13,434 nt of DNA from Pontibacterium sp049603715 (GCA_049603715.1 JBMYSW010000039.1:1-13434), one strand, 5' to 3'. Positions 1-8,500 are shown, counted from the stretch's first letter. Numbers and translations: made by a program. Notes: generated by a model not told the origin, from the sequence alone.

Positions 1-7
1 GTATAGA

Positions 8-29
8 CTCCCACGCGGGAGCATGGGAG
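8..29. repeat. REP-like palindrome (CTCCCACGC / GCATGGGAG)
   Basis: A 9-bp inverted repeat with one mismatch (C14 opposite A23) closes a GGGA loop. The TCCCACGC...GCGTGGGA type of palindrome is familiar from REP sequences scattered between genes in pseudomonads and other gammaproteobacteria, where RAYT (TnpA-REP) transposases are thought to mobilise them. It lies just beyond the pgm terminator, a typical extragenic position. I found no second copy and no RAYT gene in the window, so the assignment rests on resemblance only. Confidence 0.5.
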
Positions 30-71
30 CCAGAGTGTTTGGGAGCAACCTCAAAGCCACAAAACTCTCTG

Positions 72-89
72 CTCGCCCAACAGGGCGAG
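72..89. repeat. Short perfect hairpin, 7-bp stem
   Basis: CTCGCCC and GGGCGAG pair perfectly around an AACA loop. No T-run follows on either strand, so it is not a standard intrinsic terminator. It may be part of the same extragenic repeat unit as the palindrome at 8-29, or a structural element at the 3' end of a gene lying to the left of the window. Nothing else is recognisable in positions 30-130. Confidence 0.35.
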
Positions 90-130
90 AACTGACAAGC
101 CGCCATAAGACCGCCCAGCAGCCCAAAACC

Positions 131-165
131 AAAAAAGCCGAAGTGCAAAAACACTTCGGCTTTTC
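131..165 (-). terminator. Intrinsic terminator of pgm (probably bidirectional)
   Basis: A perfect 13-bp stem (133-145 with 152-164) encloses a 6-base loop, and its core is GCCGAAGTG. Read on the minus strand it ends in six Ts, and it lies 23 bases beyond the pgm stop codon. On the plus strand the right arm also ends in TTTT, so it could stop transcription from the left as well. Confidence 0.9.
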
Positions 166-187
166 CAAAAGTAGAGAAAGGACTACC

Positions 188-1825
188 TTACCCCAAAACG
201 CTATCCACTAAAGCTTTAGCATCGGCCTCAAGCGCCGCTAGGTGCTCGTCTGACACAAAACTCTCTAAATAGATTTTATAAACGTTTTCAGTCCCCGATG
301 GACGGGCCGCAAACCAACCGTTAGCGGTTTCTACTTTTAAGCCGCCAATGGAAGCGCCGTTGCCCGGTGCTTCGGTTAGAATGTTAGTGATGGCATCGCC
401 CGCTAAGGTGTCGCCTTTGACCGCATCTGCGCTAAGTGATGACAAAATTGCTTTTTGCTCTGCTTCACAAGGCACGTCAATACGCTTGTATTGAGGGTTG
501 CCAAAGCGCTCAACTTGCTCTTGGTAAAGCTGGTCTGGTGCTTTGCCGGTTACCGCAAGAATCTCAGCTGCGAGCAAGTCGAGGATGATGCCGTCTTTGT
601 CGGTAGTCCATACGCTGCCGTCTTTACGCAAGAAAGAAGCACCCGCACTTTCTTCGCCGCCAAAGGCCATTTCGCCGCTGAACAAGCCTTCTACGTACCA
701 TTTAAAGCCAACAGGTACCTCACAAAGCTCTTTACCTAGGCCGTTAACGACACGGTCGATCATACCGCTGGATACCAGGGTTTTGCCGAACTTAATATCG
801 TCAGACCATTGTGGGCGATGAGTCGCTAGGTATTCGATGGCAACCGCAAGGTAAGCATTTGGGTTCATTAGGCCCGATTGGCAAACAATGCCGTGGCGGT
901 CGTAGTCAGGGTCGTTACCAACGGCAATATCAAACTGGTCTTTAAGTTCCAGCAAGTTGGCCATGGCATAAGGTGATGAACAGTCCATACGGATGCGGCC
1001 GTCTTTATCCAGTGGCATAAAACCGAAGGTAAAGTCGACGTGCTTGTTTACCACCTCGATATTGAGGTTGTATTTTTCGGCGATCGGCTGCCAAAAGTGA
1101 ATGCCTGAACCGCCCATAGGGTCAACACCAATGCGAATGCCTGCTTTGGCGATGGCTTCCATATCAATCACGCTACCCAAGTCTGAGACATAGTGGTCAA
1201 TAAAGTCGAAGTCTTCGACCAACTCGGAGCCCTCAAGGCTTGCTACAGGTGCGCGTTTAACGTCTGCTAGGTTGTTGGCTAACAGCTCGTTGGCACGTTC
1301 AGCAACCCAGTTGGTAATGTCTTGGTCGGCAGGGCCGCCTTTGGCTGGGTTGTATTTAATGCCGCCATCTTCGGGTGGGTTATGTGATGGTGTAATCACA
1401 ATACCGTCAGCAATGTCTGACTGGTCACGGTTGTGGGTCAAAATCGCATGAGAGATAACGGGAGTAGGGGTGTAACCGCCACCGGTTTGCACACGTACTT
1501 TTACGCCGTTAGCCACAAGTACTTCTAGCGCGCTGCCAAATGCAGCTTCTGAAAGGGCGTGGGTGTCTTTGCCAAGGTACAGCGGGCCGGTTACGCCTTC
1601 AGCTTTGCGGTACTCTGCAATCGCTTGGCAAATGGCCAAAATATGGTCTTCGTTAAAGGTGGTTTTGATTGCTGAACCACGGTGGCCTGATGTACCAAAG
1701 GCCACTTTTTGTCCGGGAAAGTCTGCAATGTTTGGGTTTTGTCGGTAGTAGGCCGACATCAGTGCGGGAATGTTTACCAGAGAGTCTGCGTCGGCAACTT
1801 TGCCGGCATTTGGGTGAATAGCCAT
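188..1825 (-). CDS. pgm: Phosphoglucomutase, alpha-D-glucose phosphate-specific
   Basis: This enzyme interconverts glucose 1-phosphate and glucose 6-phosphate (EC 5.4.2.2) in the cytoplasm, linking glycolysis to glycogen and UDP-glucose synthesis. The 545 residues match the length of E. coli Pgm (546) and the sequence aligns from end to end. All four signature loops are visible: TSGHRGS at 45-51; the catalytic phosphoserine loop TPSHNPPEDGG at 145-155 with Ser147; the Mg-binding loop NDPDYDRHG at 304-312; and the sugar-binding GGEESAG at 389-395. The phosphate-binding RPSGTEN is at 508-514. The start MAIHPNAGK fits the family N-terminus, although the nearest AAGGA ribosome binding site (1840-1844) is 14 bases away, which is long. 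The gene is monocistronic, ends at its own terminator, and is divergent from the ferritin gene. Confidence 0.97.
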   Translation of the reverse strand: MAIHPNAGKVADADSLVNIPALMSAYYRQNPNIADFPGQKVAFGTSGHRGSAIKTTFNEDHILAICQAIAEYRKAEGVTGPLYLGKDTHALSEAAFGSALEVLVANGVKVRVQTGGGYTPTPVISHAILTHNRDQSDIADGIVITPSHNPPEDGGIKYNPAKGGPADQDITNWVAERANELLANNLADVKRAPVASLEGSELVEDFDFIDHYVSDLGSVIDMEAIAKAGIRIGVDPMGGSGIHFWQPIAEKYNLNIEVVNKHVDFTFGFMPLDKDGRIRMDCSSPYAMANLLELKDQFDIAVGNDPDYDRHGIVCQSGLMNPNAYLAVAIEYLATHRPQWSDDIKFGKTLVSSGMIDRVVNGLGKELCEVPVGFKWYVEGLFSGEMAFGGEESAGASFLRKDGSVWTTDKDGIILDLLAAEILAVTGKAPDQLYQEQVERFGNPQYKRIDVPCEAEQKAILSSLSADAVKGDTLAGDAITNILTEAPGNGASIGGLKVETANGWFAARPSGTENVYKIYLESFVSDEHLAALEADAKALVDSVLG

Positions 1826-2069
1826 TTTCTAACACGCCGTCCTTAAGGTTAATAACTTGCTCCTATGCTCTTCTAAATTTGACCTAGATGCAAATTTGAA
1901 TCGCAAACCTGAAACCTAGCTTCATTCTTTGCGCTAAGTATGCGCACTTGTTGTAACAAAGGTGATAATCGTCACTAAATTAGTGCCTTAGAGTGATGCA
2001 AAGTGGGAAAAGAAGGGTATAAGCTGAAAGTGAAATAAACGTTAATCGAACCTCAAATAGGAAAATAAA
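1826..2069. other. Divergent intergenic region, pgm / ferritin
   Basis: This 244-base spacer must hold the promoters of both flanking genes. Visible items are two direct copies of AAATTTGA (1875-1882 and 1892-1899, 17 bases apart), a CRP-like palindrome (1962-1975), and a possible -10 TATAAG at 2018-2023 for the ferritin gene with no good -35. A ribosome binding site AGGA (2059-2062) lies 7 bases before the ferritin ATG. I see no convincing Fur box, which might have been expected for an iron-storage gene. Confidence 0.5.
1962..1975. promoter_or_regulatory. CRP-like operator candidate, GTGA-N6-TCAC
   Basis: The sequence GTGATAATCGTCAC has the exact core and six-base spacing of the CRP (cAMP receptor protein) consensus. 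The outer bases are weak: G and T flank the core instead of T and A. It sits about 50 bases upstream of the likely ferritin -10 and about 140 bases from the pgm start, so it could serve either gene. A short core like this can occur by chance. Confidence 0.35.
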
Positions 2070-2354
2070 ATGTCTAACGAAGGTTACCACGAGCCAGTTG
2101 CTGAACTGTCGGATGAAACACGTGACATGCATAAAGCCATTGTTTCGTTAATGGAAGAGCTTGAGGCCGTTGATTGGTACAACCAGCGCATCGACTGCTG
2201 TAAAGATGAGGAGCTGAAAAAGATTTTGATTCATAACCGAGACGAAGAAAAAGAGCATGCGGCGATGGTGCTCGAGTGGATTCGTCGTAAAGACTCGGTG
2301 ATGGATAAAGAGCTAAAAGACTATTTGTTTAAGGATGGGCCTATTGGTCACTAG
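2070..2354 (+). CDS. Encapsulin-type ferritin-like protein (EncFtn family), without loading tail
   Basis: This 94-residue protein resembles the encapsulated ferritin EncFtn of Rhodospirillum rubrum, a two-helix protein that forms an open decameric ring. It oxidises Fe(II) at the dimer interface and is normally housed in an encapsulin shell that stores the iron. Helix one carries MEELEAVDWY (28-37) and helix two HNRDEEKEHAAM (55-66). The family ferroxidase ligands correspond to Glu30, Glu60 and His63, and the entry-site residues to Glu29, Glu32 and Trp36, so the site is complete. The ATG has AGGA 7 bases upstream. Encapsulated members carry a linker and a C-terminal cargo-loading peptide; this protein stops at GPIGH, just after the folded core. 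No encapsulin gene is adjacent: the next gene is an acetyltransferase. It may be a free-standing EncFtn or cargo that has lost its shell. Family assignment is confident; the in vivo arrangement is not known. Confidence 0.9.
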   Translation: MSNEGYHEPVAELSDETRDMHKAIVSLMEELEAVDWYNQRIDCCKDEELKKILIHNRDEEKEHAAMVLEWIRRKDSVMDKELKDYLFKDGPIGH

Positions 2355-2396
2355 TGTAATGGAAAAAGCTACTTGGTTTCTCTTCGAAAAAGCTAA
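2355..2396 (+). other. In-frame extension after the ferritin amber stop, SLRK-containing
   Basis: Directly after the TAG, the same frame stays open for 13 codons, reading CNGKSYLVSLRKS before TAA. Encapsulin cargo-loading peptides are short C-terminal tails of roughly L-T-V-G-S-L-R-R type. The YLVSLRK here keeps the hydrophobic-S-L-R-K core and the near-terminal position but lacks the usual glycine. It may be a remnant of a loading tail, a low-level read-through extension, or chance. The +1 frame of the same region also contains SLRG, which shows such hits are not rare here. Confidence 0.3.
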
Positions 2397-2615
2397 CGTT
2401 TCTTATTCATCTCTCCGTGGCATGTTCACGGTAGCTCATGAGGACTAGCTATAGCGAAGCGTCTCCAAGGGTGGCTGCATTATTGGCTCACTCTTTTGCC
2501 TTACCCTCTCTTTATTGCGCTTTTTTGTTGTTCAAATAAACGTCACCTTTTGGTAACAATACCGGTGAAACAGAAGTGTTCCAAAAACAAAAATAACAAA
2601 CAGAGGGAATTATCC

Positions 2616-3155
2616 ATGTTGAAAGCTATTGATAATAGTGCACTTTCGATTCGTCCTGAATCTAAGGAGGATCATGCTGGGGTATCGGAATTGCTGCAGT
2701 TAGCTTATGTCCATAGCCCTTATCGTCATCATAACGAACATCAGTTTGTTGAAACCCTTCGATTTGAAAAAGCCCTTGATGTCGGGCTTGTCGCTCAACT
2801 AGACGGTGAAGTAGTTGGCTACATTGCCTTATCTAAAATTACGGTCGATCGGCGGGATATTGGTTGGTATGCCATTGCACCCATTGCGGTAAACCCTAAG
2901 CTACAGGCCAAGGGCATAGGTGCGCGTTTAATTAATGCGGCCCTAGATCGGCTAGCGCTCAAAAACGCTAACGGTGTTGTGGTGCTGGGTGAGCAAAGCT
3001 TTTACGGCAAGTTTGGTTTTACCACAGAGCATGGGTTGCGCTTAGTTGGCCAGCACCCAGACTATGTGTTGGCCCTAGACTTTAATGAAAGCGCACCGAT
3101 GGGCGACATTGCTTTCCACTTTGCGTTTGATCAAGAGTACGATATCGCGCTCTAA
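2616..3155 (+). CDS. GNAT family N-acetyltransferase, YhbS-like
   Basis: A 179-residue single-domain acetyltransferase that would transfer acetyl from acetyl-CoA to an amine; its substrate cannot be deduced. Motif A, which binds the CoA pyrophosphate, is visible as IAVNPKLQAKGIGARLI (90-106), with the Q-A-K-G-I-G loop at 97-102. The segment FYGKFGF (129-135) is typical of YhbS-type GNATs. I chose the ATG at 2616 because GAGGGA lies 7 bases upstream and the next residues (LSIRPES) begin the GNAT fold. An in-frame ATG at 2496 would add 40 residues rich in Lys, Asn and Cys that do not resemble the family. The gene stands alone on the plus strand, 261 bases after the ferritin gene. A weak promoter may lie at 2531-2560 (TTCAAA, 18-base gap, AACAAT). 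It ends at a terminator shared with the convergent chemoreceptor gene. Confidence 0.88.
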   Translation: MLKAIDNSALSIRPESKEDHAGVSELLQLAYVHSPYRHHNEHQFVETLRFEKALDVGLVAQLDGEVVGYIALSKITVDRRDIGWYAIAPIAVNPKLQAKGIGARLINAALDRLALKNANGVVVLGEQSFYGKFGFTTEHGLRLVGQHPDYVLALDFNESAPMGDIAFHFAFDQEYDIAL

Positions 3156-3193
3156 ATTACGCTTTAGACTTGTCACGTTTAGAGCGACTACAA

Positions 3194-3239
3194 AAAAGGC
3201 GAGTACTCTGCGTATTGCTGCGCTAGGTACTCGCCTTTT
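3194..3239. terminator. Bidirectional intrinsic terminator between GNAT and chemoreceptor genes
   Basis: A perfect 13-bp stem (3194-3206, AAAAGGCGAGTAC, with 3227-3239) surrounds a 20-base loop. The plus strand ends in TTTT for the acetyltransferase gene, and the minus strand ends in six Ts for the chemoreceptor gene. A second, overlapping inverted repeat (TTTAGGTG at 3237-3244 with CACCTAAA at 3272-3279) extends into the last codons of the chemoreceptor gene, with the palindrome TTAAGGCCTTAA inside it. Confidence 0.9.
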
Positions 3240-3267
3240 AGGTGTTTAAGGCCTTAACGATTAAGCG

Positions 3268-5115
3268 TTAGCACCTAAACTTTTGCGTTTGTGTTAGTAG
3301 GTGAGAGCCGTGCGACACCACATCATCTGAGAAGCTTTGAACACTGCGCAGACCTTCGGTACCGGCCGAAATACTCGCCAATACGGCTTGCATGCTGGCT
3401 GCGATAGACTGAGTCGTGCTGGCGATCTCTTCAATACTGGCTGATTGCTGGTGGTTTCGGCTGCTCACTTGTGAGAACAGCTCGCGAATTTGATCCATCT
3501 CGCTAATAGCTTGGCCTCCTAGCTGTTGGCTGTCATTCACTTGTTCTTGACCCTGCGCCATGATGCTTAGAGTTTGTTTAAGCTGAGACTGCATTTGGGT
3601 CACAATGCTGTTGATATTGCCGGTTGCCGATACGGTTTTTTCGGCGAGGGCGCGTACTTCGTCGGCTACGACCGAGAAGCCTCGACCTGCATCACCTGCG
3701 CGTGCGGCCTCAATGGCGGCGTTAAGTGCCAGCAGGTTAGTTTGCTCGGCCAAGCCGCTGATCATATCGGTTACGCCGTCGACCTGCTTAGAGGAGTCGC
3801 TCAATGCGTTGAGTTGGTCGTGAATGTTGTTAAACATAGCCGACAGTTGGTCCAATGCCTCAAGAGCGTTGGTAATCACCACACCGCCTTTGTCGGTTGC
3901 TGCTTGGGCATCGTTAGAAAGCTGGTTGGTTTCTTCGCTGGCTCCGGCCATGGCGATAACCGTTTGACTGATTTGCTCAACTGCGGCAGCCACAGAGCTG
4001 GTTTCTTGTTCGGTACGTGCACTCGAACTCGACTGTTGCTCAATGGTGTTACGCAAAGTGCTGGACTGTGACTGGAGTTGTTCGCTGCTGGACTTCACTG
4101 AACCAAGCAGGCTACCCAACTGTTCGGTTAGGTTGTTAACAGCCGCACCTAAGCGATCAAACTCGTCCTGGGTACCCTCGGCCGTTTTTAAACGAAGGGT
4201 TAAGTCACCCTGAGCGATGGCTTCTAGGGTCGTTACCGTGGTAGTGAGGGAGTTGGTGGCTTTGCGTGAGATAAACATTATCAGCGCGCCAGCAATTGCC
4301 ATAATAACGATACCTGAAATGAGAGCCGTGGCTTTGGCCATTGTTGCAGCGGATTGCGCTTCTTCACGGGCCTTATTTAGCTCCACAAACAAAGTTTGAA
4401 GTGCTGCGTCGGTTTGTGTGCTGAGCTCGCTGAGCGATATTGCAGCGGCGTCTTGTGCGAGTGTTTGTTGGACTAGAAGGTCGCCTAGGTGTAATGCAAA
4501 GTCTTCAATGTCTTTGAGTTTTGGGTTGAAAGTGTCGAAAAATCCAGTGCCCTCAAGGACTTGCTCGCGAAACTGAACGATGCGTGCTGCTACGGCATCT
4601 ACTGACTCGGGAGTTTTCTTCTCTAACATTTCGATGATGAGCCGAGAAATATCACTGTGGTGACGGCGAAAGATGGAGAACATGGTTTCTTCAAAGTGGT
4701 CGAGTGCTGCTTGCACCTCGCCGCGAACACCGGTTTCTGCAGTTGCGCCAATTTCCACATGAAGGTCGGCATCGTCGTGTTCGGCCTTAGACCAAGCATG
4801 CAAAGAATCAAGAATGCCATTCGCACCTTTTACGCCGGCGTCACTCAGGGCTTCAAGCTCGCTTTCTTTACTAGCAATTAGCTGCTCTAACCCAAGAGCG
4901 GCCTCTAGCGTACTTTTGCTGGCGTTAACCGCAACATCGGCTTTCAGGTTACTTAATATAACCACTTGGCTAGAAAGTGTGTCTGACACTTCGGCTGCGG
5001 CCGTTTGTCTACTTAGTGACTGGAGGGAGAGGGCTATTAACATAGCAAACCCCAGTGTGGTGACAAACACTACGAGTAATAACTGGTGCTTGAATCCGAT
5101 CTTAAGCATTGTCAT
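3268..5115 (-). CDS. Methyl-accepting chemotaxis protein
   Basis: This 615-residue membrane chemoreceptor would pass ligand signals to CheA/CheW and so control flagellar or twitching motility. It has a first membrane segment (about 11-31), a helical periplasmic sensor of about 230 residues (32-263) without an obvious PAS or Cache motif, and a second membrane segment (264-282). A HAMP domain follows (about 283-336), then the coiled-coil signalling domain. The hairpin tip that binds CheA/CheW is clear and fully conserved, with ISGLAEQTNLLALNAAIEAA at 452-471 and the continuation to about 494. The sensor looks like an all-helical four-helix or helical bimodular type, so the ligand cannot be predicted. 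The protein ends in KFRC with no NWETF-like CheR tether. Two ATGs, at codons 1 and 3, are possible starts and neither has a strong ribosome binding site. No other che gene is nearby, so this is an orphan receptor. Confidence 0.95.
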   Translation of the reverse strand: MTMLKIGFKHQLLLVVFVTTLGFAMLIALSLQSLSRQTAAAEVSDTLSSQVVILSNLKADVAVNASKSTLEAALGLEQLIASKESELEALSDAGVKGANGILDSLHAWSKAEHDDADLHVEIGATAETGVRGEVQAALDHFEETMFSIFRRHHSDISRLIIEMLEKKTPESVDAVAARIVQFREQVLEGTGFFDTFNPKLKDIEDFALHLGDLLVQQTLAQDAAAISLSELSTQTDAALQTLFVELNKAREEAQSAATMAKATALISGIVIMAIAGALIMFISRKATNSLTTTVTTLEAIAQGDLTLRLKTAEGTQDEFDRLGAAVNNLTEQLGSLLGSVKSSSEQLQSQSSTLRNTIEQQSSSSARTEQETSSVAAAVEQISQTVIAMAGASEETNQLSNDAQAATDKGGVVITNALEALDQLSAMFNNIHDQLNALSDSSKQVDGVTDMISGLAEQTNLLALNAAIEAARAGDAGRGFSVVADEVRALAEKTVSATGNINSIVTQMQSQLKQTLSIMAQGQEQVNDSQQLGGQAISEMDQIRELFSQVSSRNHQQSASIEEIASTTQSIAASMQAVLASISAGTEGLRSVQSFSDDVVSHGSHLLTQTQKFRC

Positions 5116-5597
5116 GGCTCAACTCATCTCATTATTTTTAGTGTTAGTGCCTGCGAACCTTTATGCTTTAAATCCCTGTGTTAAGGCTATGCTTCCCATT
5201 CTGTGCACTTCTTTCCGTCGCAACGGGCACGGGTTTTACCAATAAGTCATGTATTGCTTTGCCCTAAATCAGGGCGGACTTATGTAGTAAGCGTAGCAGT
5301 AATTCTGGGTTTCACACTTTGATTGCAGTTTTTTTTCAAAAAATCCAAAGAGTCACGAATATTTGTTTGCTTTTTAAGCACTTGTACGCGGCTTTAGTGG
5401 CTTTTTCTTCGCTTGCGTTACCTCGCTGATTTATAATCAGCCGCTTTATATTGTAAAAAGCAGAACCGAGTAGGTTGTATCAGCATGAGGTTGCTCTCTT
5501 AGTCCCAACAAGTCCTAAGACAGAGTTGGGGGGAGCACGCTTATACTTTGGTATCGGTTGTCGCCGTTTTTTCTTTAATGCAGCAAGGCAGTTTTTA
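5116..5597. other. 482-base divergent spacer, chemoreceptor / hrpA
   Basis: I see no convincing gene here. A TTG at 5475 could extend hrpA by 41 residues, but that stretch does not resemble the family. Visible items are a small hairpin GCCCT/AGGGC near 5261-5275, a run of eight Ts near 5330, and two possible -10 boxes for hrpA (TATAAT at 5432-5437 and TATACT at 5542-5547). The second is preceded by AAGACA (5517-5522) at a long 19-base spacing. An inverted repeat CCCAAC/GTTGGG (5504-5509 with 5525-5530) would form a hairpin in a long leader transcript. No sigma-28-type promoter for the chemoreceptor was evident. Confidence 0.5.
5432..5437 (+). promoter_or_regulatory. Candidate -10 box for hrpA
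   Basis: A perfect TATAAT lies 160 bases before the hrpA start. The best -35 at an acceptable distance (TTCGCT at 5408-5413, 18-base gap) is poor, so this is only a candidate; TATACT at 5542-5547 is the alternative. Confidence 0.35.
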
Positions 5598-8500
5598 ATG
5601 ACGTCAGCGTTAATCAACGACTTAGAAAAGCAGTTTAATCAATTACAAACACGAGACCGTGGCCGTGTTGCCAATAAGTTGTCGCAACTGAAAAGCCGCT
5701 TATCAAAAGGGCAGCCCGTTGATAAATTGCTTACCACTGTACAGTCGATGGTTGAAGCATCGGTTGAGAAGGTGGCGCTGCGTGAGCAGGCTTGCCCAGC
5801 GATTGATTACCCTGATTTGCCAGTGTCAGATCGGCGCGATGAGATTAAAAAGGCCATTAGCGAAAACCAAGTGGTGGTGGTTGCGGGTGAAACAGGGTCA
5901 GGTAAAACCACGCAGCTGCCAAAAATTTGCTTGGAGTTGGGTTTAGGCCGAAAAGGCCTTATTGGCCATACCCAGCCCCGTCGCTTGGCGGCGCGCTCAG
6001 TAGCTAACCGTATTGCCAGCGAGCTTAATGTTGAATTGGGTCAGCAGGTTGGTTTTCAGATTCGTTTTACAGACCAAGTAACGGATCAATCGTTGGTGAA
6101 GTTAATGACTGACGGTATTTTGCTGGCCGAAACTCAAAATGACCCTAACCTCGAAAAATACGAAGTCATTATTATCGACGAGGCCCACGAGCGCAGCCTC
6201 AACATCGACTTTTTGCTGGGGTACCTAAAGCGTATTCTGCCGCGACGCCCAGACCTAAAAGTGATTATTACCTCGGCAACCATCGACTTAGAGCGCTTTT
6301 CGCAGCACTTTAATAATGCTCCGGTTATTCAAGTGTCGGGCCGTACTTATCCGGTTGAGGTTTGCTATCGACCGCTTAGCGAGCAAGATGAAGATACTGA
6401 CCTCTTAGCGGGTGTGGTGTCTGCCCTTGATGAAATCGAAGCTATTGACTCACAAAAGCCTACGGCCAGTGCCCGAGATGTGTTGGTGTTTTTGCCCGGT
6501 GAGCGTGATATTCGCGAAATTGGCGACGGTATTCGTCATCGCATGGATAAAGGGCAAGTGGAAGTTTTACCTTTGTATGCGCGCTTGAGTAATGCCGAGC
6601 AAAATAAAATCTTTTCGAGCCAGCGCACCGCCAAACGTCGGGTGATTCTTGCGACTAACGTAGCCGAAACCTCGTTAACTGTGCCAGGCATTGGCTATGT
6701 GATTGACCCGGGTACGGCAAGAATTAGCCGCTACAGTTACCGCTCTAAGGTACAGCGCTTGCCGATTGAGGCTATTTCTCAAGCCAGTGCCAATCAGCGT
6801 AAAGGCCGTTGTGGTCGTATTTCAGAAGGTGTTTGTTTCCGTCTTTACAGCGAAGAAGACTTTGTAGGTCGTCCTGAGTTTACGGACCCTGAAATTCGCC
6901 GCACCAACTTAGCCTCGGTTATTTTGCAAATGCTGAGCTTAAAGCTGGGTAATATCAGCGACTTTCCGTTTATCGACGCGCCAGATACTCGCTTTGTAAA
7001 CGACGGTTACAAGCTGCTTGAGGAACTCGGTGCGGTTAACAGCAAACGCTCAGTGTTACCGCTAGGCAAAGAGCTAGCGCGGTTACCCGTAGACCCTCGT
7101 ATTGCTCGAATGATTGTACAGGCAAACCGCGAAGGAGCACTTAACGAGGTGTTAATCATCGCTGCCGCTTTGAGCGTGCAAGACCCGCGTGAGCGTCCGG
7201 CGGATAAAAAACAAGCGTCTGACCAAGCCCATAAAACCTATGCTCATGAGCAATCTGACTTTTTATCTTGGGTGAATCTTTGGGAGTTATACGAAGAACA
7301 GCGTCAAAGCTTGAGCCAATCGCAGTTACGTAAATTCGCTAAAAAGCAGTATTTGTCGTTTATGCGAATGCGTGAGTGGCGAGATATTCATCACCAGTTA
7401 CTGTTGATTTGTAAGCAGCAGAACTATGCGCTTAACGAAGAGCCTGCGACCTATGAGCAGGTCCATACGTCGTTGCTTGCAGGCCTGTTAAGCCAAATGG
7501 GCATGAAGGACGAAGGCAAAGAGTTTTTGGGCTCGCGCAATCGTCGTTTTCATATCTTTCCCGGCTCAGGCCAGTTTAAAAAGCCACCTAAGTGGGTAAT
7601 GGCGGCTGAGTTGGTAGAAACTAATAAGCTCTACGCCCGCATGGTGGCAAAAATAGAGCCGGAATGGGCGGAGCGTTTGGCGAAAGGTCTTGTTAAACGG
7701 AGCCACAGCGAACCTCATTGGGAGAAAAAGCGTGCGCAGGTGGTAGCCAATGAGCAGGTGACCCTGTTTGGCTTGATTATTGTCGCCAAGCGCAAGGTGA
7801 ACTTTGGCCGAATAGAGCCTGAAACCGCTCATGAGATCTTTATTCGCGAAGGTTTGGTGATGGGGCAGCTGCACACCAAAGCGCCGTTTTTGGCTCACAA
7901 CTTATCTTTACTTGAGGAAGTGGAAGGGCTAGAGAATAAAATTCGCCGCAAAGATTTGCTGGTGGACGAAGAGCAGCTCTTTAGCTTTTACCAAAGCAAG
8001 CTTAAGGCGAAAGAAGGTGATAAGCTCGTTAACGGTGGCGGCTTTGAAAACTGGCGTAAGTCTGTTGAGGCCGAAGAACCAAAATACCTGTTTATGACCA
8101 AGGCCGATGTGCTTGCTCGCTCTGATGCTGAGATCACCGAGGCCTACTACCCAACAGAGCTAAAAGTCAGTGGCGTTGAGCTTCCGGTGGAATATGCCTT
8201 TGAGCCGGGCAAAAAGCATGATGGCTTAACTCTAGACACACCGTTACCGCTGCTGACTCAAGTAACGCAAGAGCGTTTAGAGTGGCTCGTGCCCGGCATG
8301 TTACGCGAAAAGTGCATCGCCTTGCTCAAAGGCTTGCCAAAGGCGCGTCGTAAACACTTTGTGCCCATTCCTGATGTGGTAGACAAGATGCTTGCGCCAA
8401 TTACCTTTGGCGAAGGCGATTTGTACGAGGCTATGTGTTACCAGCTCAAGCGCCTGACCATGGTAGTGCTAGACCCCAAAGAGTTCGCCGATATTGAGCT

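Noticed and set aside
23..211. 62-codon ORF at the left edge
   Set aside because: It runs through the REP-like palindrome, the hairpin and the pgm terminator into the pgm 3' end, with low-complexity Lys/Thr-rich content and no ribosome binding site.
1866..2069. Fur box upstream of the ferritin gene
   Set aside because: Only a partial GATAAT is present at 1965-1969 and its surroundings; there is no 19-bp Fur palindrome.
2359..2448. 29-codon ORF overlapping the 3' end of the ferritin region, containing SLRG
   Set aside because: It has no ribosome binding site and no recognisable family. The SLRG is nine residues from its end, unlike a loading peptide, and reaching it from the ferritin would need a frameshift with no slippery sequence visible.
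2496..2615. 40-residue N-terminal extension of the acetyltransferase from an ATG at 2496
   Set aside because: The extension is Lys/Asn/Cys-rich and unlike the family, and the ATG at 2616 has a good ribosome binding site (GAGGGA, 7 bases).
3574..4071. 165-codon ORF antisense to the chemoreceptor gene
   Set aside because: It lies wholly inside the conserved signalling domain of the chemoreceptor on the other strand and resembles no family; it is a codon-bias shadow.
5475..5597. 41-residue N-terminal extension of HrpA from a TTG
   Set aside because: It has no family resemblance; the ATG at 5598 gives the normal HrpA length and an acceptable ribosome binding site.
7566..7898. 110-codon ORF antisense to hrpA
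   Set aside because: It is opposite an intact, conserved part of hrpA and shows no start signal or family features.
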